Assembly: GCA_947505055.1 (NCBI GenBank) | Contig: CANNLO010000255.1 | Location: 1 to 6,849, forward strand | Direction: 5' to 3' | From: Methylococcaceae bacterium | GTDB taxonomy: Bacteria > Pseudomonadota > Gammaproteobacteria > Methylococcales > Methylomonadaceae | Length of the DNA stretch: 6,849 nt | Part shown: positions 1-6,166 of the stretch, piece by piece | Layout of the letters: each line of letters begins with the position of its first letter | Position numbering within the stretch: the stretch's first letter is position 1 | Program-made: the position numbers and the translations under genes | The notes under the pieces: model-generated | The model's input: the letters and a program-made list of their open reading frames with translations, nothing else | The model's database searches: none | What the model was told of the DNA's origin: nothing

Positions 1-29
1 TGGTTACTATTACAATCTGACTACAATTA

Positions 30-57
30 AGACCGCCTAAACAGCGGTCTTTTTTTT
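30..57 (+). terminator. Rho-independent terminator of an unseen upstream gene
   Basis: A perfect 7-bp stem (AGACCGC at 30-36 with GCGGTCT at 44-50), a 7-base loop and a run of eight T at 50-57 make a canonical plus-strand intrinsic terminator. The stem can be lengthened by A-T pairs into the T run. It must end a transcript that enters from left of the window. The first 30 bases are open in one frame and end in TAA at 28-30, which fits the tail of such a gene, but nine codons are too few to identify it. Confidence 0.85.
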
Positions 58-195
58 GCTTTTAGGAATTGGACAGCGCTCAATTGAAATATTTTAAATT
101 CAAAACAGATTTACAAGAATTTGCTGAGCTTTGATCCCACAAAAGCTAACCCATCTTCGTTGCCTACATAGATAAGTGCCTGTTATTACAGAAAG

Positions 196-587
196 TTAAA
201 ATTTTTTAACCCTCTCAGATGGTACTACAGATTTTTTATTATCAATAACCGTCTTGCATTTACCAAGCGGGTCTGGCTTGATGCTCAAGGCAGTGAATAT
301 TTGTTGTTGCCTGACTTCGGGTTGGGTCGTGGTTCTGACGTGTATGGTTTTATTAGCCTCTGTCGGCAAGGTAAGCGTGAGACGTTGTTGTGTCGACAGG
401 ATGTTGCGATGCTGCCCCAGTTCAGATTAATACCTTGCTGTTTCAGCTGATAACGTAGGGTATGCAGCAGATGGTAGGCCAGTAAGGTAATAAATAAGTG
501 ACCGGTGACGCGATCTTCTTTTTGATGATAGACCGGACGTAGGCCGAGGTCAGTTTCCAAGCTTCTAAAGGTGGCTTCATTAATTGA
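196..587 (-). pseudogene. C-terminal remnant of an IS4/IS1634-type transposase, frameshifted
   Basis: Reading leftward from about 587, the frame gives INEATFRSLETDLGLRPVYH, then QKEDRVTGHLFITLLAYHLL and RYQLKQQGINLNWGSI. This is the conserved C-terminal part of IS4-superfamily (IS1634-like) transposases, including the E of the YREK-type region and the HxxxDRVxGHLFI block. After NWGSI the frame runs into unrelated residues. Shifting by one base at about 407-408 restores a family-like sequence (RNILSTQQRLTLTLPTEANK, then VRTTTQPEVRQQQIFTALSI), ending at TAA 198-196. The simplest reading is one lost base. There is no start codon: the only in-frame initiator near the left of the homology is an internal TTG at 560, and homology stops near 587, so the first two-thirds or more of the transposase (usually 450-600 aa) is absent. 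It is a dead insertion-sequence fragment; I could not find its terminal inverted repeat with confidence. Confidence 0.85.
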
Positions 588-808
588 GCCACTGCAATCT
601 ACTGAAATATAATGAAATATTGTCGTAACACCTTAACCCATAGGTAAGTTTTTGTGGTTCTTTACAGGTATCACCGACCTCAACTGCACTGGCATTCAAG
701 GATATAAGTAATAGGGAGATTGCAAAGCGAACCGTAGTTATCCTAACAATTAATATAGAGGCCGAGAACCATTGATTTGATTGTAATCGAAGCTGAATTT
801 ATTGATTT

Positions 809-843
809 AAAGGGGAATAAAAATGAACTTGGCTAGTAGGTAA
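809..843 (+). other. Strong ribosome-binding site with six-codon ORF (possible decayed gene start)
   Basis: AAAGGGGA at about 809-815 lies 7 bases before an ATG at 823, a textbook translation start. The frame closes after six codons (MNLASR, TAA at 841-843). It resembles the real start of the PhoX-like gene (AGGGGAAAACATG), so it may be the surviving 5' end of a lost gene, or a short leader peptide. Nothing downstream on the plus strand could be regulated by it, which favours decay or chance. Confidence 0.3.
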
Positions 844-861
844 CTCTGGTTAAGGAAGTCA

Positions 862-888
862 GGCTCCAGACAAACTATGACTGGAGCC
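862..888 (-). terminator. Hairpin downstream of the PhoX-like gene, possible weak terminator
   Basis: GGCTCCAG (862-869) and CTGGAGCC (881-888) form a perfect 8-bp GC-rich stem around an 11-base loop, 68 bases beyond the stop codon of the minus-strand gene. No T tract follows on either strand, so it is not a canonical intrinsic terminator. It could stabilise the 3' end of the transcript or assist termination. Confidence 0.4.
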
Positions 889-955
889 CAACAGGTTGGC
901 GTAAGTCGCTGAACAGCGTCCATCAATTTACACCTTTTCTATCTATCCGTGAACT

Positions 956-2362
956 CTACTCTGCTTCGTCGTCATCATGACTCCCAGCAATCTTGATTTC
1001 GATCGTCCGATCGTTGCCACTGTTAGGATGCTGGATATTAACCCAGGCGCGGCTTTTGTTGAATGGGTCGAAGTACAATCCGGTAAACTCCGATCCCGGC
1101 GTGCCGTTTGATGCCCAACGCCCTATGCCTTCCCCGATGTCAGTCAGATCTCCGTCCTTGTTTAGATCCTTAGCGAACCAGATGTCGTTATCGACGCCGC
1201 CATTACGGTCTTCAACGATGTAAATATTCCCGTCATGGTCGACTGCCAGATTGTCAGGACTTCTCAAACTAGTCCCCACAGCGATGCCCGTACCCAAGTC
1301 GATGGTGCTTTGATTGGCGAAGACAGAAATTGTCTGTTTCTTCAGATCCAGTCTATAAACCTCGTTAGTGGTCGTCGTGGCGATGTACAGGTACTCTTTA
1401 GCTTTTACGGTCTGGATCTGTAGGTCTTCAGGACGTTGGTAGTCCGTACCTTTGAACGCAGCCAGGTTGGCCGTCAAACGCGCATCAACTGAAAACACGC
1501 CGTCAACGTCGGTTATGGTTACTGCTCCGGTCAGGCCATTTCCATTCGCGTCGGTGAACGGAACCCAACTATATGCGCCAGTGGCGTTTGGTGTGTTGCC
1601 GTCGCCCACCCGCAGTACCGAGGTTGTGCCTGCGGCGAAGTAATCAGCCTTGCCATTTTTGACCTTACTCATCTTGGCTGCAGGGGTGTATTTGTAGACA
1701 TTGCCGCCGTTCAGCTCGTCGATGAAGTACATATTGCCGTCTTTGTCGAACTGGATGCCTTCGTGCGAAGTGCGTGGAATCACATTTTGATGAACAAAGT
1801 CCGCACCGTCGTTGCTAGTGGCCGAAAGGGGATTGGTAATGGCCGGTGCCGTGGTCGGGTTTTTTAACTCGAACAGGCGCCCGTTATTGCTGCCTGCCCC
1901 CCAGGATTCCTCGCCTGTGATGAATGTGCCCCAGGGCGTCCAAAAAGACGGATCAAACGATTCGTGGTTAGTTTGGCTTTGCCAGATAGTGTCGGTCTCG
2001 CCCGTTTTCAGGTCGTGGCGCTGTACGCCCCCCAAACCTTGTTCGAACACCGTGAACAAGAACTGGCCCTTTTTGCGGCCTGTCTCGTTCACAGTATTCA
2101 TGTCCCAAGCGGCTGAATCTGTCAGATTTAGATTAGCGTTCGGCTTTCCGTCGGCCAACTGGGTTTTGCGGTCCGCAATCGACTTCTGGATAAAGTCTGG
2201 GTTACCAAAAGTAATGGGTTGGGCTTCGTCGAGGGTCGGGCTAGCCGATGTGGAGAGCGGCGTAAAATCGGCAAATCGGGTGTCATCAGCGAAGACAGAA
2301 GTCCCAGCCAACAACAGGCCAATTGTCATGGAAAGCTTAGTAAGCAGTAATTTGTTTTTCAT
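956..2362 (-). CDS. Secreted PhoX/DUF839-family beta-propeller protein, Sec-exported
   Basis: A 468-aa protein starting at ATG 2362 behind a good Shine-Dalgarno (AGGGGA, 2367-2372). Residues 1-25 are a Sec signal peptide (KNKLLLTK, hydrophobic core, cleavage likely after SVFA). Blocks typical of the PhoX (DUF839) family follow: TPWGTFITGEESW (142-154), SHEGIQFDKDGNMYFIDE (199-216), RPEDLQI (310-316), SPDNLAVDHDGNIYIVEDRN (368-387) and EFTGLYFDPF with NIQHP (425-446). PhoX enzymes are periplasmic or extracellular alkaline phosphatases using calcium and iron in a propeller fold. Two things differ here. The export signal is Sec, not the twin-arginine type usual for PhoX. The family's GTWLTCEE cysteine is glycine (G150), and the whole protein has no cysteine. 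Residues 399-408 (DLNKDGDLTD) look like a calcium-binding loop, and the tail is acidic (DDDEAE). Family membership is solid; phosphatase activity is not assured. No clear Pho box or promoter was found upstream. Confidence 0.88.
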   Translation of the reverse strand: MKNKLLLTKLSMTIGLLLAGTSVFADDTRFADFTPLSTSASPTLDEAQPITFGNPDFIQKSIADRKTQLADGKPNANLNLTDSAAWDMNTVNETGRKKGQFLFTVFEQGLGGVQRHDLKTGETDTIWQSQTNHESFDPSFWTPWGTFITGEESWGAGSNNGRLFELKNPTTAPAITNPLSATSNDGADFVHQNVIPRTSHEGIQFDKDGNMYFIDELNGGNVYKYTPAAKMSKVKNGKADYFAAGTTSVLRVGDGNTPNATGAYSWVPFTDANGNGLTGAVTITDVDGVFSVDARLTANLAAFKGTDYQRPEDLQIQTVKAKEYLYIATTTTNEVYRLDLKKQTISVFANQSTIDLGTGIAVGTSLRSPDNLAVDHDGNIYIVEDRNGGVDNDIWFAKDLNKDGDLTDIGEGIGRWASNGTPGSEFTGLYFDPFNKSRAWVNIQHPNSGNDRTIEIKIAGSHDDDEAE

Positions 2363-2602
2363 GTTTTCCCCTAAGTCTTAAATTAGCTAATTGCGTAATA
2401 AAAAAAGTGACTCCTTCGATATCTTCAGGAGCGCATGCCATTTGGGCATCAACATAAAAAATCTTTGCCCGCTTTTAATATACTTGCTAAATATTTCATT
2501 TATGTGAAGAGTTAATTAAGATTTGATGAAACAGGCGACTATCAAAGGAAAATCTCATGATTTCCTGGCCAACCTCTTGACTGTTTAAAGAAGGAAAAAT
2601 GT
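2363..2602. promoter_or_regulatory. Upstream leader of the PhoX-like gene
   Basis: About 240 AT-rich bases precede the gene, which reads leftward. On the minus strand there is a TATATT hexamer near 2480 that could be a -10 box, but no matching -35 at proper spacing. A short palindrome (ATGCC 2435-2439 with GGCAT 2445-2449) falls in the presumed untranslated leader. I see no convincing Pho box, riboswitch or operator. The promoter is presumably somewhere here by position only. Confidence 0.3.
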
Positions 2603-2711
2603 GGTCAGACCCCATTTTAATGCCGGTTGGGGTTTGCAACCCCGACCGAAACGTTTATAGACTTCAATAACTTTACAAACGTGAGTGACGGGGTTGCAAA
2701 CCCCGTCACGC
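2603..2711 (+). repeat. Composite palindromic repeat, copy A (REPIN-like)
   Basis: The unit begins with GGTCAGACCCCATTTTA (2603-2619), a near-palindrome followed by T/A-rich bases. Hairpin 1 is at 2624-2648: an 11-bp stem with one G-T pair and TGC loop. Hairpin 2 is at 2685-2709: a perfect 11-bp stem (GTGACGGGGTT / AACCCCGTCAC) with GCA loop. Between them ACGTTT (2651-2656) pairs with AAACGT (2677-2682) around a 20-base loop. The cores GGGGTTTGCAACCCC and GGGGTTGCAAACCCC are reverse complements, so the element is an inverted pair of hairpins, the architecture of REPINs. Hairpin 2 ends about 20 bases past the metalloprotease stop and may also protect or end that transcript, although there is no T tract. 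The same element recurs at 4184-4305. Confidence 0.9.
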
Positions 2712-2729
2712 GTCAGGAAGCGTCAGCAA

Positions 2730-3770
2730 TCAATTAATCGATGGCTTACGCCGCGTCAATCCACTCCAAGCCAGCATAGTGCAGACGAAAAGCCAAACAG
2801 CCGAGGGCAGAGGCACGAAAGTTACTTCATAGCCAATCACATCCAGCGCCCGCAGATCGAAGTTGGAAACCGACGAAATCTGGGTGTAAGCCAGAGTAGG
2901 ATCCATGATGCCTAAAAACAGCCCGGAAATGTCGTCCGCCTTCCAATGACTGGCCTGATTGCGATCGCCAGTGTATTGACCGGTTGAAAAAGCAACCTGG
3001 GTGCCCAGATCGTCAAAATAACTGGCAACACCGGGCCGCAAATCTCGAGGCATCGTTGAAAACTCGCTCATTGTGGCCGGATTGGCGCTAGGACCGAAGC
3101 GGAACAAATCCAACAGAAATGGCGTAACACTGCCAGGACGATTGTCTTTCAGCATATTATCAATGTTATCGACAACCGAAACAAAACCCAAAATATGGCC
3201 GATTTCATGGGCGGCTACTGTTTCAAAATCCATAGTGTTCGCCGAGACGCCGTTGTTGGCATCGTAATCGAACGCATAACCGCTGTTAAAATTAATGACG
3301 CCATCGTTGAGACCGAATGTGTTATCCAAAAGCGATGAAAATGCCGTTGACTCGCCGAGCGCCTTAAGGTTGGCTTTGGTCGCCGCTAGATTGGTCAAGC
3401 TGAAATTGGCAGGCACATAAGCACTGGCCAGATCAGTCGTGGGTAAATAACTGACGACTCCATCATCGGCTTCGTTGGCTGCATCGGTAACCATCAGATT
3501 GCGAAAATATGTATAATTGTTTGAAAGCTCAATCGAGCTTGCATTACCTATTACCTGTGCATTATTAAGATTTGTCATGTTGACCGCAATATTGATCGTT
3601 ACCGTATCCTGCAACTGCGATGACCAGCGACTACCGGCTCGGTTTAGCGCGGCAGCCGCATCGTTACTGAGTCCGTTAGTAATAAAATTGAAACTCAGAG
3701 CCTGAGCAGAAGGCATTACGGCCAAACAGAACAGGGCAATTGCGGAAGTTGTTATTAGTTTTAGTTTCAC
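2730..3770 (-). CDS. Secreted PEP-CTERM metalloprotease (HExxH, NF038122-like)
   Basis: A 346-aa protein, start GTG at 3770: an in-frame TGA lies nine codons upstream with no ATG between, and the Shine-Dalgarno is weak (AAGAAA). Residues 1-24 are a Sec signal peptide with likely cleavage after AQA. The zinc motif HEIGHILGF is at 188-196 (H188, E189, H192). Position 198, where metzincins place their third ligand, is Ser. A later SHW (H275) followed by GIMDP (M289) resembles the leishmanolysin layout of a distant third histidine and Met-turn. NFDLRALDVIGYE (303-315) is the usual end of such catalytic domains. The C-terminus is VPLPSA (319-324), a hydrophobic stretch and RRK (340-342), a PEP-CTERM/VPLPA sorting signal cut by an exosortase in known systems. 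The protein is thus exported, processed and probably released or bound to exopolysaccharide. Its substrate is unknown. The gene is bracketed by two copies of one repeat. Confidence 0.88.
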   Translation of the reverse strand: MKLKLITTSAIALFCLAVMPSAQALSFNFITNGLSNDAAAALNRAGSRWSSQLQDTVTINIAVNMTNLNNAQVIGNASSIELSNNYTYFRNLMVTDAANEADDGVVSYLPTTDLASAYVPANFSLTNLAATKANLKALGESTAFSSLLDNTFGLNDGVINFNSGYAFDYDANNGVSANTMDFETVAAHEIGHILGFVSVVDNIDNMLKDNRPGSVTPFLLDLFRFGPSANPATMSEFSTMPRDLRPGVASYFDDLGTQVAFSTGQYTGDRNQASHWKADDISGLFLGIMDPTLAYTQISSVSNFDLRALDVIGYEVTFVPLPSAVWLFVCTMLAWSGLTRRKPSIN

Positions 3771-4183
3771 GATTTTCTTATGATGCTTGTTGTGGAATCA
3801 GTTTGAAGATAGTCTTTTTCGATGATGGTTTTGTGTTGAACCGACTATCTATTAGGCAAGCACAATGTACCAAAGAAAAATGACAAAATGATTAAAAGAT
3901 TATGACAGATCAAATAAGGCCGGCAATTCCAGTCGAACTGGGATTGGCAGCCTGCATCATCGGAAACAGCCATGGCTTAATCTTGCACAACCAGATCATG
4001 CAAAACTACCGACTACCAAGCAGTCGTGCTGCTGACTCAGATTGCCCATGCCAAATTCCGGGTTTAAATGCCTGTAGTTTTGACTAAGGCCAATCTAAGC
4101 TGACCAGAAACGTTGCGATTGCCTTATAATCTTATATCCGACATCTAAACGTAATTTTTCAGGTGAATAAGTGGGTCAAATAG
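3771..4183. promoter_or_regulatory. Upstream region of the metalloprotease gene
   Basis: This stretch must carry the metalloprotease promoter, but no well-spaced -35/-10 pair stands out. It contains the 8-bp inverted repeat at 3807-3850. On the minus strand TGGTAC and TTGC at 3856-3872 recall a sigma-54 site, but their spacing is wrong. From about 3900 to 4090 there is higher-complexity sequence with an open frame of 61 codons lacking any ribosome-binding site, which I do not call a gene. The direct repeat GGGTCAAATAGGGTCA at 4173-4188 leads into repeat copy B. Confidence 0.35.
3807..3850 (-). promoter_or_regulatory. Inverted repeat in the metalloprotease leader
   Basis: AGATAGTC (3807-3814) and GACTATCT (3843-3850) are perfect 8-bp complements separated by 28 bases, 37 to 80 bases upstream of the GTG start. 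Inside the spacer, read on the minus strand, GGTT and AACC can pair and continue the first arm as a nested stem. It could be an mRNA stem-loop in the 5' untranslated region or a dyad operator. Which one, and whether it matters, is inference. Confidence 0.4.
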
Positions 4184-4305
4184 GGTCAGACCCCATTTTA
4201 TTGTTGTTTATCGATGCCGGCCGGGGTTTGCAACCCCGACCGAAACGTTTGAAGTCTTCAATCGCTTTCAAAACGTGAGTAACGGGGTTGCAAACCCCGT
4301 CACGC
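4184..4305 (+). repeat. Composite palindromic repeat, copy B (REPIN-like)
   Basis: This is the second copy of the element at 2603-2711, in the same orientation and 1581 bases away. The 17-base GGTCAGACCCCATTTTA is identical (4184-4200). Copy B then has 13 extra bases (4201-4213) before the shared ATGCCGG. Hairpin 1 is 4218-4242 with one mismatch; hairpin 2 is 4279-4303 with one mismatch and the same GCA loop. ACGTTT (4245-4250) and AAACGT (4271-4276) again flank a 20-base loop. From hairpin 1 start to hairpin 2 end both copies are exactly 86 bases, and loops differ much more than stems. That pattern points to two separately inserted, structurally constrained units, not a recent duplication. 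Confidence 0.9.
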
Positions 4306-5463
<1,158 letters not shown>

Positions 5464-5482
5464 GTCAATTACGATTCGACTT

Positions 5483-6136
5483 ATGAGTTTTCTTGATATT
5501 GTTTTACAACTTATTCAAGGCGTAAGCTATACGATACTGGTCACGCTAACGTGCAGCGCCACTGGATTAGTCGTCGGCCTTATCGTTGTTGGCTTGCGTC
5601 GACTTAGCTTTCCCGGTCTCCGATTATTACTTGATAGTTTTACCTATGTATTTCGTGCAATACCGGTACTGGTTTTACTTTTTATGGTCTATTTTGGCTT
5701 GCCGATGTCTGGCCTAAAGGTTCCACCACTGTTAGCAATGGCCCTTAGTTTGGGACTGATTGCGGGTGCCTATATTGCCGAAGTCTTTCGCGGCGCATTG
5801 GATTTAGTGGATGCCTCAGAAATTATCGCCGCCCAGTCTATGGGAATGAGCCGTCTACAAATCTTAATATCCATAGAATTTCCTCAGATGTTACGTTTTG
5901 CCTTTCCTGGCATGGTGAATGAGTTTACGACCGTTTTAAAATATTCTCCCTTCGCCTATACCGTTGGCATACCTGAAATCACCAAACAAGCAATGACCTT
6001 AGCCTCTACTACAATGCGGGGTATCGAAATCTATTTTGCCGTAGGCATTTTGTACTTTGTCATTTATCGTATTTTCCTCGCTGGCTTGCAATTACTCGAG
6101 CGCCACTATCGTGTCCCGGGCTTAGAGCCTAAATGA
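5483..6136 (+). CDS. Amino-acid ABC transporter permease (HisM/GlnP family)
   Basis: A 217-aa inner-membrane protein of the polar-amino-acid permease family (usual length 215-240). Hydrophobic segments lie at about 14-37, 55-73, 82-102 and 184-205, with less clear ones between. RAIPVLVLLF (58-67) matches the family's RGTPLLVQLF block. The cytoplasmic EAA loop that docks to the ATPase is EIIAAQSMGMSRLQILISIE (113-132) followed by FPQ, with the key Gly at 121. The start ATG follows the binding-protein stop by 19 bases and has no clear Shine-Dalgarno (ACGATTCGACTT precedes it), so it may depend on translational coupling. Only one permease gene is visible; many such importers use two different ones, so this one may work as a homodimer or a partner may lie beyond the window. 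Confidence 0.92.
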   Translation: MSFLDIVLQLIQGVSYTILVTLTCSATGLVVGLIVVGLRRLSFPGLRLLLDSFTYVFRAIPVLVLLFMVYFGLPMSGLKVPPLLAMALSLGLIAGAYIAEVFRGALDLVDASEIIAAQSMGMSRLQILISIEFPQMLRFAFPGMVNEFTTVLKYSPFAYTVGIPEITKQAMTLASTTMRGIEIYFAVGILYFVIYRIFLAGLQLLERHYRVPGLEPK

Positions 6137-6166
6137 AAGCAAACATATCACCTCAAAGGAAGCTTC

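Larger units (their letters stand above)
588..955. other. Gene-free spacer with mini-ORF and hairpin
   Basis: No credible gene lies between the transposase remnant and the end of the PhoX-like gene. The transposase frame stays open to a TAA at 633-635 but the residues beyond about 587 do not look like the family. The stretch holds a good Shine-Dalgarno and ATG followed by only six codons (809-843), an 8-bp hairpin at 862-888 and a short palindrome at 907-918 (CGCTGAACAGCG). The rest is AT-rich and shows nothing recognisable. Confidence 0.6.

Noticed and set aside
1..30. C-terminal codons of an upstream gene (WLLLQSDYN then TAA)
   Set aside because: The frame fits the terminator that follows, but nine codons cannot support a gene call.
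83..103. Imperfect AT palindrome TTGAAATATTTTAAATTCAA as a transposon end or operator
   Set aside because: Purely AT sequence, imperfect, and not matched by a partner at the other side of the transposase remnant.
1812..2381. Long plus-strand open frame opposite the PhoX-like gene
   Set aside because: It is antisense to a well-supported gene with family motifs and signal peptide; the frame is a codon-bias shadow.
2490..2525. Pho box upstream of the PhoX-like gene (CTTCACATAAATGAAATA on the minus strand)
   Set aside because: It only loosely resembles two CTGTCAT-type repeats and is within the chance range for AT-rich sequence.
3856..3872. Possible sigma-54 (-24/-12) promoter on the minus strand upstream of the metalloprotease (TGGTAC ... 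TTGC)
   Set aside because: The GG and GC elements are 8 or 12 bases apart depending on the GC chosen, whereas sigma-54 sites need a strict 10-base gap.
3902..4087. Plus-strand 61-codon open frame
   Set aside because: No Shine-Dalgarno, no recognisable domain, composition not protein-like, and it sits in a leader region opposite the metalloprotease promoter.
2603..4305. CRISPR array
   Set aside because: Only two repeat copies, 1.5 kb apart, with a gene between them and internal hairpins; no regular spacers.
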